A model generated the notes under the pieces. The model worked only from the letters and a program-made list of their open reading frames with translations. It ran no database searches and was not told where the DNA came from. This document shows positions 28,003-39,430 of a stretch of 64,000 nt of DNA, piece by piece (position 1 is the stretch's first letter; each line of letters opens with the position of its first letter). Both the position numbers and the translations under genes were made by a program. The stretch is from Urophycis tenuis. Its lineage: Eukaryota > Chordata > Actinopteri > Gadiformes > Phycidae. The stretch is from positions 4,146,629 to 4,210,628 of the forward strand of contig JAXIVH010000002.1 in assembly GCA_036785325.1 (NCBI GenBank), read 5' to 3'.

Positions 28003-31000
28003 GTAACGCGGCCCGGGGCGAAGTGTGCGTCTCTCCGTAGGGCCGACCGGCACCGGCGAAGCTCCAAAGATTTTAATCGGAGAACGTTTTTGTTGCAAAA
28101 TATTTATTTATTTATTTGTTTATTTATTTATTTATTTTAACCAATGTTGATGCAGACCTGAAAAGAGCTCTACCCTGGTGGACCCACTCCGGGTTCCGTC
28201 CAGGTTCTGGACCAGAGAGTCCGGTCCCAATACAGCCCCTCTCATTTATCTTGTTTGTTTTTCTAAAACTTTCCTTAATTCACTAAAACAAGGGTTGGGT
28301 TTTAATAGCGCAATGGTTAATGATAACGAATCAAAATAACAAAAGCAGAACCACCAATACCTCGTAATCGTGTGGCAGACAGAGCTTCAGCGTCAAAGTT
28401 TCCATAGAAAATAAGTCGTGGTACTTTAAATCTTCTACAAAGCAAAGGTGGTTTGTAGAACGTTTTGGTGGAGTTGCGCAGCAGTTTGTTGGCCTAACTT
28501 AAAATAAAAGCTTTTGGAAATGCATCCTGGAGCTGTGTGCTCTGATAACTGCTGCAGGTGGGCTCCAGGTTACTAGAGCTGACTGTGGGTTCCGGGTCGG
28601 GTTCGGTAATGTGCTTTGCGGGCTGCCGGTCAGATGCACGCAGCTCCGACCCGGAGAGCAGGCCTCTGGTGTAGGACGCCCCAATTCCACAACAATGCAA
28701 CTCTACCACATTGGACAACAGATAAGAGAAACACAATTCAGACGAAGCTCCAAAAAAAAAAAAAAACCCAGTTTGTGGTGGGAGCTGTCGGCCAAGTCTG
28801 TGACACCACCTCAACAACGTCCAACACCAGTAATCCTCATCATCACACCCAACTCAAGAGTCACAGCTACATTTTAAGGCTAATTTTTTGATTGATCCGG
28901 GCAGTCAAATCCAGAGAATCCTCACGTGAGCCTGTTACCGGGCTTCTCGGGCCTGCGATTCTCCTACAGGCCAACTCCTTTACTTAATTGGCCGGCCTTG
29001 ATGTCATAAACGTGCGCGGTAGTCTCATAGATTCGGACCCCAGCCGGTGTGAAAACGGCCCGGCGCTGTCGATAATTGATCATTCATCGATGAAGATCTC
29101 CTCCTGGAATGTGCACACGAAGTCCCTTTCTGCACAGAGTTCAAATATCTCTCCTCCTTTTTTTTAGTTCAGTTCAACTGAGACCCTTCACTTGCTAAGT
29201 GGGGCAAATTCCCCACAAAGTCCCTTTAAAAAAAATAAATAAATAAAACTACAATCTACTATCAAATATTTGAAGTGGGCAAGCATGTTGCCTAATCAAT
29301 CAATCATTTGCGTTCAGGTATCTAACTTGCACAAATATAAAACATATTTGTACCATAGTATGTTGTGTTGTGTTAACGGAGAGAGGAGCAGCCAATTTAC
29401 ATTTGCTATTCAAATATGTTTTAGTGTAAAGACAGATTTGACTATTCAATACGGCCTTTGCGACATTGATTGAGATTTTAAACAAATTCCCAATGTATCT
29501 AATATACTCTGCAGCCTACGACGAGCGAGCAGGCGAGCCTGCGTCCCAGGCAGAAGGGACTGCCTGTGTCTCATGTAGGCAGCTGCCTCATTAGGCAGCG
29601 CTGTGTTTCGCCGGCATTTTGAAAATCCAACCATTTAAAAGATGCTTCAGTCTGATGGCTCACAGTTGCGAGCGCCACTCCGTGTGAACACTTACCTGCT
29701 CGCCGTCCGACCCAGCCGTGCTGAGAGGGACAGATAAAGATGAACTGAGGAGTGTACACCGTAACGTTCAGGCAGGAGACATCTGGCGGGGCGTTTTATA
29801 CTCCAGAGGAACGCGCCAAAAGGAGAATGTGTTAGCGCAGGGCGGGGGAAAACGGAGCGCCCTCCGACCATTTTTATCCTCTGCAAAAGCTACCGAAGTT
29901 CATTTTTACAATTTACCTTCACGGTTGTTATCGCCTGTATAGGACTGAGTACAAAAATACAGCCTGGATCTTGGGTGTGGAGCCCGGCGTCGTCTCCCTG
30001 ATATCTACTAACCAGTCTTCTTCTGCAGGCGCTGTCTGATATGACCATACTCCAGCGGAGGATCCCACCTAGTTTTAGAGACCCAGCCAGCGCTCCATTA
30101 AGGAAACTTTCCGTTGACCTAATTAAGACTTACAAGCACATCAATGAGGTAGGAGACATGCACAGCGCAATGGAAAGGATGTTGTACAGATGTTGTCATT
30201 TCTTGAAACGTGCTCGGTGGGGAGAGTGTTTTTGCCTCAGACAAAGGTGCTAAATGTGTAACTGGACTGTAGGCCACATTTAAAAGTTAAAAAAAAAGAT
30301 GGTTTGTGTTGTTTTTGCATTAATGAGGTAAAATGTTCCAGCCATCCAATACGTTTGGATGGTGAGTGGCTGTAGCTCCTCGCTGGGTCTTTTCCAGGAG
30401 GCCAGAGTGAACCCTTCTTTAAAGGAGAGTGTGACAACCGTATTGACCAGCTCTTCAGTAGGCGGCAGGTCATCCACTGACTGAGTTCGGTTGCAGAACT
30501 CCCAGAGTCCCATTTGGTGCCGCTAACCCTTTTCGGGCCGGCCGAGGAGGTGGCCCGAGTTTGTGCGTGGATGCGCACGCAAAAGTGTCTTTCTTTCTGC
30601 TGAAATAAATAAAGAATGCATCGACAGATCGTATTCTAGCTCACAAACCTTGAAACGAGCTAAATGTCACTGTGGCAGCGTGAATCATAGACATGTCATC
30701 ATAGAATCATAGACACGCTCATGTGATGGACATGAATGCGCTGACTCTCCTCCCGCCCCATCCAGGTGTACTATACCAAGAAGAAGAGGCGAGCCCAGCA
30801 GGTTCCCCCAGAGGACAGCAGCACGAAGAAGGAGCGAAAAGTCTACAATGACGGCTATGATGACGACAACTACGATTACATTGTCAAAAATGGAGAGAAA
30901 TGGCTGGACCGCTATGAGATAGACTCACTCATCGGCAAGGGCTCCTTTGGACAGGTGATGCAGGAGGGGTTGGGGAGAGAGGTGGCTTCCTGGGGGGGGG

Positions 31001-33299
31001 GGGGGGCACCACTTTGTAGAACTGGTTTTCCTGTGCGTTTCAGCAACGCAAATCCCTTGTGATTGTCGTGAGTCTTTACAGCGATGTTAACGGGGTCGCG
31101 CACAGGAAGATGTAGAACGGATGTAAGGAAACGGCACAGGGGGTTCATTCAGTCCCACAGGGCGATATTTGCATGAGGTGGTGCTCTGAGACCTCCCAAG
31201 ACACTTTGTGTCCATGATGTTGAGGATGTTCAGCTTGGCTGCTCTCTGTGCCATTTCTCGTTTGGAGACATTTTATCATTGATTTAATACACTTTTGGGC
31301 CAATTATGTATGACTTAACAAAAGCGTGAGGGACTGCCATAACATAAATGATCAAACTCTTTGGGTGGTACTCCCCATGTCTGGGCCAATATCGTGTCCT
31401 GAGTAGGTAGTTCCATTGTGCATGCATCTGCTGTATTAGCAATGGACTCTATAGGAGCACACATAGACCAATAGAACCCGACTCGTATCTGTTCTACCCG
31501 TATTACCTGGTGAATATGACAAACATTCCATAACATACAATTCAAAGTTGGTTGCAGAACCCCATATTTCTCTTGGGTGTACAGGGTCCTTGTGATAAAA
31601 GACTATTCTGTAATGTTTTTGTTCATCTATTGCTGGGTGGCATTATCTTATGAGTGCAAAACATCAAACGTTCTCTCATAAAATATGAAAATATGACCGA
31701 TGACGTGACAAATGCAAATGAATTTAAAGGTAAAGCATTATTCTTTGTTATGGAGCACATGCCCACCAGGAACAAAAGAATCCCAACTTGATACTTGTGA
31801 TTGCAATCTAGATGATTGCAGTATGTCTAATGTTTGTCTTTTTTTTCCCCAGGTGGTGAAGGCCTACGACCACCATGAGCAGGAATGGGTGGCTATTAAG
31901 ATCATTAAGAACAAGAAGGCCTTTCTAAACCAGGCACAGATTGAGCTCCGACTGCTGGAGCTCATGAACAAGCACGACACTGAGATGAAATATTACATAG
32001 GTAAGAACGCACGGGGGACCACTTGAGAACTCCCACAGCCGCGTTGTCACACAGGACGCCATCATTGTAGTTTTTTTCGGGGGGAGGCTTGGTTCATCCA
32101 AAGCCCCCCTTGTCACCACAGATTAATTATAGCAGTCTATACGTGGCCTCCGCTGACCGGCCGGTCGTTGCGCCGGTCAGTTTGTTTGTCGGAGTCGGCA
32201 ACAGTAACCACGACGGGGGATAGGCGAATCACGGCAGCCGTTGTCCGGCCGGCGGGGCTTATTTTTAAGATGGGTGACAAGTCGCCCCCCCCGGTGTTGT
32301 GTTGGTGTGGCCCTCGTCCCCGCGTCTGACACTGACCCTGGCTTCTGCTTCTCCTCCTCCAGTTCACCTGAAGCGTCACTTTATGTTCAGAAACCATCTA
32401 TGTTTGGTGTTTGAGTTATTAAGTTACAACCTGTATGATCTCCTGAGGAACACAAACTTCAGGGGAGTGTCCCTCAACCTGACCAGGAAATTTGCACAGC
32501 AGCTCTGCACAGGTATGTGGACACGCACGCACACACGCACGCACGCATACACACACACATGCAAATGTACACACATGCAGGTAAGTGCATGCCCACACAC
32601 ACACACACACGTCAGTGCTGTTGCTATTCTATATATCGAATTTCCGCCTTTATATACGTGAACATCTGAATGATATCAGTTTGATATGAAGAAGAGAATA
32701 ATCCCGAGTATTTATTTTAATCAAGAGGGATTTTATTGCTGGGAATCAACTATGTTCTTCACCTGTAGATGGCAGCAAACACCCTTTTCCACCTGTTGGA
32801 GAACACCATTCTGAGCTAGATTAAATAAAACCAGTTTGAATATGAATATGGTTTCCACCCTAGATGGAGTTACAGGAGCAAAAGCCCTTCAAAATATATT
32901 CAAAAAGCTTTTTTGAATATGTTAGTGATGGATAAATTGGCCATTATTGATGATGTTTTAGAGATAAAATGTCTGAGTAAACACTGAGCAGGGACATTTG
33001 ACACTTTTGATTGTTTTGTTTGGAATTCATCAATTACTAAAACATACCCATTAAAACAGTGTGATTCTAATACAAAGTGATATGCCCATTAATGTCTCTG
33101 TTGTTTCTTTGTCTGCAGCATTATTATTCCTGGCCACACCAGAGCTGTCAATCATCCACTGCGATCTGAAACCAGAGAATATCTTGTTATGTAACCCCAA
33201 ACGATCCGCCATCAAGATTGTCGACTTTGGATCCTCCTGCCAGCTCGGACAGAGGGTGAGCAATATATATCCTGCAGTCACTACACACACACAGGACTG

Positions 33300-33361
<62 letters not shown>

Positions 33362-33495
33362 CAACACAACACATGCATAGTGAGCAGGAGTCTGCATCAT
33401 TTCATAAATCACAATAATGGAGATGGGGACAAAATGGGCCTAAAGACAAGCTCCTTGGAGCGCAGCACGCGTGGTGTTCAGCAAACCTGAGCGCG

Positions 33496-33530
<35 letters not shown>

Positions 33531-36184
33531 CACCATTCCCCACACAGTCTCTCACTCCCCTGGCTTCCTGCAACGGCGTGCGTTGGATTCAGTGTCCGGG
33601 CCGCTGACTGGATCCCCACCCACCTGCATCACAGCTTTCGTCTGCCTGCGTGGAACTAACAGACTGTATTCACAGTCCATACAGTCCAGACTCTATTCAC
33701 AGTCCATACAGTCCAGACTCTATTCACAGTCCATACAGTCCAGACTCTATTCACAGTCCATACAGTCCAGACTCTATTCACAGTCCATACAGTCCAGACT
33801 CTATTCACAGTCCATACAGTCCAAACTCTATTCACAGTCCATACAGTCCAGACTCTATTCACAGTCCATACAGTCCAAACTCTATTCACAATCCATACAG
33901 TCCAGACTCTATTCACAGTCCATACAGTCCAGACTCTATTCACAGTCCATACAGTCCAGACTGTATTCACAGTCCATACAGTCCAGACTCTATTCACAAT
34001 CCATACAGTCCAGACTCTATTCACAGTCCATACAGTCCAGACTCTATTCACAGTCCATACAGTCCAGACTCTATTCACAGTCCATACAGTCCAGACTCTA
34101 TTCACAGTCCATACAGTCCAGACTCTATTCACAGTCCATACATTCCACACCCTATTCACAGTCCAGACTCTATTCACAGTCCATACAGTCCAGACTCTAT
34201 TCACAGTCCATACAGTCCACACTCTATTCACAGTCCATGCAGTCCAGACTCTATTCACAGTCCATACAGTCCAGACTCTATTCACAGTCCATGCAGTCCA
34301 GACTGTATTCACAGTCCATACAGTCCAGACTCTATTCACAATCCATACAGTCCAGACTCTATTCACAGTCCATACAGTCCACAGACTCTTTCCACAGAGT
34401 CCAAACAGTCCAGTGTGACGCTGTTGAGAATCGTTACTCCTATAACTCCTCCGAAAACGTTTTTTTTATAACATGCATGCACATGGTGAATTTAACCTAT
34501 GAATGTCAAATGAAACACATTGCATCTCTGACTGAGGTGTTCAATGTTTGATTACTCATTTTGGTTAGTCTCTACATTCAATCATATCCCCTTCCTTGTA
34601 CATTGAACCTTTTTGAATACGTACACCAATGCTTGCGGTCTCTTAATGATTCCTTACCACCCCCTTTTCTGTCCTCCACTTCCTGTCTCTATACCTGCTG
34701 GCCCCGTGACCCTGGCCTGCCTCCGTGCGCCCCTGTGTGACGTCCTGCTTTCTCTGTGTGTCCTCAGATCTACCAGTACATCCAGAGCAGGTTCTACCGT
34801 TCTCCAGAGGTGTTGTTAGGGATGCCGTATGACCTGGCCATCGACATGTGGTCTCTCGGCTGCATCTTGGTGGAGATGCACACAGGAGAGCCCCTGTTTA
34901 GTGGATCCAATGAGGTACACAGCTGACGACGCAAGTCACAGACGAGTGCATGCAGTCAACGTAGACTGACTTTATGTTAGTGTGTCTAAAGCAATGAGCA
35001 AAATGCTTGATTCCCGTTGATAGCCGTTGCAAAATAGACGCCCCTAGATTGATGCCACCTAACAGGTCTTCATGTGTTTGCGTTAGCGTATATTCCTCTA
35101 AGGTGCTGCAGCCTAGCTAAACCAGCTATCAACAGCTAATACGGCTAGGGCCGTCATCCCGGGAGTGTTGTGTATTGTGGGCGGTGTTTCACCCTCCTGT
35201 CCGCCCTGTCCTCAGGTGGACCAGATGAACAAGATCGTGGAGGTGCTCGGCGTCCCTCCCAGCCACATGCTGGACACAGCTCCGAAAGCCAGGAAGTATT
35301 TTGACAAGCTGTCAGATGGGTTGTGGACAGTAAAAAAGAACAAGGACATTAAGAAGGTACTTCCATCCTGACCTGGAACCATAAACACCACCTTCATTTT
35401 CCTAATGGCCCCTTCTTAATTGTTGTCGTGATCAGACCGTAGCTGACGGTGTGTGTGTGTGTGTGTGTGTCTTTGGATCCAGGAGTATAAACCCCCAGCC
35501 ACGCGACGTCTCCACGAAATTCTGGGGGTGGAGACAGGAGGGCCCGGTGGGCGGCGGGCGGGGGAACCAGGTCATGCCCCGTGTGACTACTTGAAGTTTA
35601 AAGGTAAACGCCACGCAGATTCAGCCCAACAGGTCCAATCTGATCGGCTGTTTGACACGCACCACAGACTAGAACGTCGTGTCACCTCACCATGTCGTGA
35701 TTTGGTCCTGAATTTCAGTTCCCACTCAGTTTCTCTCTCCAGTAATTCCCACGCTTTTGTGTCCCAGACCTGATCCTGCGCATGCTGGACTACGACCCGA
35801 AGAGCCGAATCACTCCCTTCTACGCTCTGCAGCACAATTTCTTCAAGAAGACAACAGACGAGGGAACCAACACAAGTTCATCGACATCCACGTCTCCTGC
35901 CATGGACCACTCTCATTCAACCTCCACTACTAGCTCTGTCTCTAGCTCTGGTATACACTGCCACACACACCACTCTCATTCAACCTCCACTACTAGCTCT
36001 GTCTCTAGCTCTGGTATACACTGCCACACACACCACTCTCATTCAACCTCCACTACTAGCTCTGTCTTTAGCTCTGGTATACACTGCCACACACACCACT
36101 CTCATTCAACCTCCACTACCAGCTCTGTCTCTAGCTCTGGTATACACTCCCACACACCCATCACAGTATTGCCAATGATACTTG

Positions 36185-36217
<33 letters not shown>

Positions 36218-38495
36218 ATCTAAAAATATATATAATACAATAATATGTAAGTACATATAATATATATGTGCACACACCTGAAGTGTTAGCATTAGCTAGT
36301 GAGCAAGTCAAGTCTGCTTACTAGGTTATGTCATTTCCTACACTCCTCCAAACACACTTTTGAGAGTTTGCTGCCATCTAATGGTTAAACGCCGTCATAA
36401 TGCTATGCTAAAAACATGCGGGCTTGATCCACCCTCAGCCCTAGGTCCATTCAGAACGTCAGCTAAAGCTCAGAAAGGCCTTCTATAAAAATGACTCATG
36501 CTTTGTCTACAGATTCGAGTGCAAGAACAAGTCATCTTTTTTTAAGTGTACCACAATTGATGGTTACCTTCAATATAACACATTTGATAAGCAATAGTAC
36601 ATATTTTTTTATTTGCATCATTGACAATAACACTCAATGGAGGGATGTCATAAATATCTTTCAGTCAGTGCTCAAATTTCTTCTCTATGCCAATTAAAGA
36701 GCTCCCCCATGACTAGAGTATACACATTATATTGTTAACCATTATATTGTTAACCCCCCAAGACATAAGGATTTAACTAGCAGACTAGTTAACCTCTCAA
36801 GACATCTTAATGAGTTAACTAGCTAGATGTCAAGCTCTAGCTGTTCCTCTATTTAAGTGTGTTTCTTGACCTGTTCAATTGTTTGAACATTTGGGTCATT
36901 TTGCTAAAGGCCAAACAGGCCCAAACAAGCCATCAGGTAGCCTACTGAAGCCTACCTCTGCCTGGTAGGCTTAGAAGACTTGTGTTCTGGCTGCTACTGG
37001 TCGGTGAGCGAGACAGAAGTCCACAGATGTTGCACCACAGGCACAAAGGGGTTTTGACCTCTACAGCCACTGAAGATAGATAAAGGATCACATGTTCATT
37101 TGTTAGCTTTGCCTCAGGTAAAAAAAAGGCTTCAATCAGCCACCAATAGGGAGATGCAGGTCTCTCAAATGAGCCCGTTTGATTGGTTTGAAGGCGGGAC
37201 TCTCTTTAACAGAAGCTGTGTGATGTCACTGCCTTCACCGCAGCGCCTGTTCTCTCTCTGCCCACCAGGTGGCTCGAGTGGTTCCTCCAACGACAACAGA
37301 AACTACCGTTACAGTAACCGCTACTACAACTCTGCTGTCACCCACTCAGACTACGAGATGACGAGCCCTCAGGTATTCAGCGGCGGGGTGTGTTGTTTGT
37401 GTCGGGGTGTACAGCGTGCACGCGAGGGTCGGGTTGGATCAACAGGATGTTGTTGTTGTTGTTGTTGCTGTTTTAAGCATTATGGACTGTTTCATCTTTC
37501 GACTTTGAAGTTAAGATGCATGGAACCCACACAGTCTGGAGAGAATAACGAAACTTACAGAAGACACGCGTGCTAGAAAGCGATGAGTCTATAACGGGGT
37601 TATCCTAAAGCTTACTACAGCGGGGGAGACCGCATCAGTTAAAGTGAAACATGTAAGCTTTTAGCTGGGGAGTGTTTATCACAACAACAACAACAAATGG
37701 ATTGGAGCCAAACAAATGTATCGCTCCCTTATCATAGCCACCAGCCACTCATAAACCCGCTAAAATAGTCAGCGGTCCCAGTCGGCCACAGTCAGGCCCA
37801 GGGCCTCCACTCAGAGCTATGGTAGTCTCCAACGCTAACGTTGGAGCTAATGGACGTCCAAACGGTGATAACAGCACAGTGTACGGTCACAGTGCTCCCG
37901 TGGGCGGTCGTGTTCTGACCGCGCCCTCCTCCTCTGGCCGGCGGGCTCCTCTGCTCCTCCTCTCCTCCTGCAGGCGCCCTCCCAGCAGCAGATGCGTATT
38001 TGGCCCAGCGGCGAGAGCGGCGGGGGAGGCCAGGAGTCGTACACTCAGCTGCTCCTCCACAAGCCGGCTGCCTCCCAGCAACACCAGCGTCACTTCCTGG
38101 ACGCGCCCCATCACCCCCACCCCGTCTACACCCACCACGGCAACGGCGGACGTGGCCTGCGACAGGGACAGGTGCAGACGGGCGTCGGAGGAGGAGTCGG
38201 AGGCCAGCAGGGATCTTCCCCCCAGATGAGTGACAGCATGGATGTGGGCGTGTCCCTGGGGCTTCACCACCTAGGCGGGGCGGTGTCTTCCATGGAAGCC
38301 TCGCAGTTTGGCTCCGCCTCCTTGCCCCTAGCTCTGCCAATCGGACTGTCTGCCTTCCGGACTCGGACAGCCTCCGGTGCCCAGGGGCCCCAAGCCCCGC
38401 CCCCCGAGGACTACTACCCCGTGTCCAACAACAATAACCTGGCGGGGGGCGGCAGGGCGCGGCCAGACTCGGACGAAGGGGCAGCCAACTCTTGA
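27934..38495 (+). CDS. dyrk1b: Dual-specificity tyrosine-phosphorylation-regulated kinase 1B, 12 coding exons
   Basis: DYRK-family kinase that autophosphorylates an activation-loop tyrosine and then phosphorylates substrates on Ser/Thr, mainly in the nucleus. Exons: 27934-28002, 30029-30148, 30766-30954, 31853-32000, 32363-32512, 33119-33255, 34768-34914, 35216-35356, 35483-35603, 35768-35950, 37269-37372, 37974-38495. All introns are GT-AG and phases match, giving 676 residues against 629 in human DYRK1B. Visible features: basic NLS KKKRR (68-72), DYRK-homology box (about 88-104), kinase domain 113-433 with GKGSFG (120-125), catalytic-spine Lys in VAIK (142), HCDLKPEN (239-246), DFG (261-263) and the YQY activation loop (273-275). 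GGPGGRRAGEPGH, the segment GGSSGSSNDNRNYRYSNRY, and the absence of a long poly-His run favour DYRK1B over DYRK1A. The C-terminal 170 residues are Gly/Gln/Pro-rich and disordered-looking. The start is the first ATG giving the N-terminus expected for fish; the frame is open further 5', so an upstream coding exon is possible. Confidence 0.95.
30029..30148 (+). CDS. dyrk1b: dyrk1b coding exon 2 (24-63)
   Basis: Flanked by TTCTGCAG and GTAGGA, phase 0. It encodes the strongly conserved LRKLSVDLIKTYKHINE block before the NLS. Confidence 0.95.
30766..30954 (+). CDS. dyrk1b: dyrk1b coding exon 3 (64-126)
   Basis: Carries KKKRR, the DYRK-homology box and the glycine-rich loop GKGSFGQ at its end. Phase 0 on both sides. 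Confidence 0.97.
31853..32000 (+). CDS. dyrk1b: dyrk1b coding exon 4 (127-175)
   Basis: Contains the ATP-binding Lys in VAIKIIKNKK. It ends after the first base of a Val codon (donor GTAAGA). Confidence 0.97.
32363..32512 (+). CDS. dyrk1b: dyrk1b coding exon 5 (176-225)
   Basis: Encodes the kinase hinge region FELLSYNLYDLLRN. Acceptor CTCCTCCAG, donor GTATGT; the final Ala codon is split. Confidence 0.97.
33119..33255 (+). CDS. dyrk1b: dyrk1b coding exon 6 (226-271)
   Basis: Catalytic loop HCDLKPEN and DFG motif. Acceptor GTCTGCAG, donor GTGAGC. Confidence 0.97.
33300..33362. repeat. (CA)n microsatellite in dyrk1b intron 6
   Basis: A CA run lying about 45 bases downstream of the exon 6 donor. 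A second CA run is at 33,499-33,526. Confidence 0.95.
33664..34412 (+). repeat. 27-bp minisatellite in dyrk1b intron 6
   Basis: About 27 copies of a 27-bp unit (TATTCACAGTCCATACAGTC and seven more bases), with sparse substitutions such as G to A or T to C. The unit has no stop codon in at least three frames, so long open frames (322, 273 and 236 codons) run through it. Splice sites of the surrounding exons show it is intronic. Confidence 0.97.
34768..34914 (+). CDS. dyrk1b: dyrk1b coding exon 7 (272-320)
   Basis: Activation segment beginning IYQYIQSRFYRSPE, with the autophosphorylated YxY tyrosine, through the substrate-binding P+1 region to GEPLFSGSNE. Confidence 0.97.
35216..35356 (+). CDS. 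dyrk1b: dyrk1b coding exon 8 (321-367)
   Basis: C-lobe segment starting VDQMNKIVEVLG. Phase 0 both sides, donor GTACTT. Confidence 0.96.
35483..35603 (+). CDS. dyrk1b: dyrk1b coding exon 9 (368-407)
   Basis: CMGC-type insert region containing GGPGGRRAGEPGH. A decayed copy of this exon, its intron and part of exon 10 lies at 54.63-54.87 kb. Confidence 0.96.
35768..35950 (+). CDS. dyrk1b: dyrk1b coding exon 10 (408-468), repeat-borne donor
   Basis: Completes the kinase domain and enters the Ser/Thr-rich tail. The first donor (after 35,950) gives the family's usual join to GGSSGSS. Three more identical donors (exon ends 36,013, 36,076, 36,139) lie in tandem 63-bp copies, and each keeps the frame. 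Confidence 0.92.
35908..36159 (+). repeat. 63-bp tandem repeat, four copies, spanning a splice donor
   Basis: Units start at 35,908, 35,971, 36,034 and 36,097 (CACTCTCATTCAACCTCCAC) and differ by only a few bases. Each contains the last 43 bases of exon 10, the donor G|GTATAC and 20 bases of intron. The period is 21 codons and no unit contains a stop. Confidence 0.97.
36183..36240. repeat. (TA)n-(TG)n compound microsatellite
   Basis: TATATATATA followed by TG repeats, then further AT-rich repeats, in dyrk1b intron 10. Confidence 0.9.
36290..36412 (-). repeat. Intron 10 segment with an inverted copy at 57.3 kb
   Basis: The reverse complement of this stretch is found at 57,305-57,440. Both contain, on opposite strands, GCAAGTCAAGTC, ACTAGGTTATGTCA and the block TGCTGCCATCTAATGGTTAA. 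Confidence 0.9.
37269..37372 (+). CDS. dyrk1b: dyrk1b coding exon 11 (469-503)
   Basis: Encodes GGSSGSSNDNRNYRYSNRY and ends in the SPQ that also ends this exon in mammals. Acceptor CCCACCAG, donor GTATTC. Confidence 0.93.
37974..38495 (+). CDS. dyrk1b: dyrk1b last coding exon (504-676)
   Basis: 173 codons and TGA at 38,493. The exon is GC-rich and encodes a low-complexity Gln/Gly/His/Pro tail with DSMDVGVSLG. Acceptor CTCCTGCAG. Open frames on the other strand here are shadows of GC bias. Confidence 0.92.
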   Translation, partial: APSQQQMRIWPSGESGGGGQESYTQLLLHKPAASQQHQRHFLDAPHHPHPVYTHHGNGGRGLRQGQVQTGVGGGVGGQQGSSPQMSDSMDVGVSLGLHHLGGAVSSMEASQFGSASLPLALPIGLSAFRTRTASGAQGPQAPPPEDYYPVSNNNNLAGGGRARPDSDEGAANS

Positions 38496-39430
38496 TATAC
38501 CCTCAACCACACCCTAAAGCCATACGACTTTAACAACTACAGTATACACATACAAAAGTGGTAAATAGACATAGAGCCCCTTCACCATACATACACACAG
38601 ACACACACAGTCTCAGACACACATATTCAGTTCAGAGACTAAGTGGTGAACTTTGAGCTGAAGGAGATCATTTCTTCTACTTGAGAGGAGGAGGAGAGAG
38701 GAGGAGGCGGGGGGAAAGCTTATTTTATTCTTTCTTTAAGTTTTTGTCTTCTTTGAAGAGTAAGGGAGGATCAACAGCTGTGAATTAGAATGGAACAATT
38801 GAGACTGGCTTGTTTTTATGAATATTGTTGTTTAATATTAGATTTTTTTCTGTGGTTTGAGGAGCTGTGTGTTTTTACTTGATTGTTCCTGCTTCTGAAG
38901 GAGGAGGGGGGGGGGGGGGAGAGTTTTATAAATGACAGCGTTGGATTCATTTTCCATATTCATCCAGGATGGAGTTGAGTGGAAAAAAAAAATGAAGAGA
39001 AACGCAATTTCAGCCACAGCTGTTAGAAAACACAAGAACATGTTAGCATTTTTGAGAAAAAAAACGAAGATGCTTCCCAGCTTTAATTTTCAATGATATA
39101 AAGGTTCAGGAACAGGACTTAGGTGGGAATCTGACCGGACTGTAACCCCCCCCCCCCCTTACCCCCCTTTTCCTCTCTCTCTCTCTCTCTCTCTTGCTCT
39201 CTCTCTCTTTCTCTCTCTCGTATAGTAGAAGTGGGGGTGGGGGGGCGGCTGGTAGGAGAATGTGACGGGGCACGCGAAGGAACCCTCCTCCTCCTGCCTG
39301 TGTCTTCTCGTGCTCCTCCTGTGGTGGTTCCCCAGACAAGCTTCCTCCTCTCTGTGCTGCTAATCACCATGACAATTGATGCGGATTGCTGCTAAAGAAC
39401 CAACACAGATCAATAAAAAAACGTTTAAAA
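38496..39430 (+). other. dyrk1b: dyrk1b 3'UTR
   Basis: Follows the dyrk1b stop codon. It contains purine-rich tracts, poly-C (39,146-39,158), a CT repeat (39,174-39,218) and AATAAA at 39,412-39,417, the best candidate poly(A) signal. Further AATAAA motifs occur at 39,725 and 39,746, so the transcript may run longer. Confidence 0.6.
39412..39417 (+). promoter_or_regulatory. Candidate dyrk1b poly(A) signal
   Basis: AATAAA about 915 bases after the stop, followed by A-rich sequence. Confidence 0.5.

Noticed and set aside
33583..34551. Open frame of 322 codons of LYSQSIQSR repeats
   Set aside because: It is a translation of the 27-bp intronic minisatellite, and two other frames, one on the other strand, are equally open. 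Clear dyrk1b splice sites bracket it.
30766..35950. DYRK1A as the identity of the kinase gene
   Set aside because: The kinase core fits both, but the tail after exon 10 matches DYRK1B and lacks the long poly-His tract of DYRK1A.
37792..38340. 182-codon minus-strand frame and overlapping plus-strand frames
   Set aside because: Shadows of the GC-rich last exon of dyrk1b. The frame continuing DYRK1B through the phase-0 acceptor at 37,974 is the real one.
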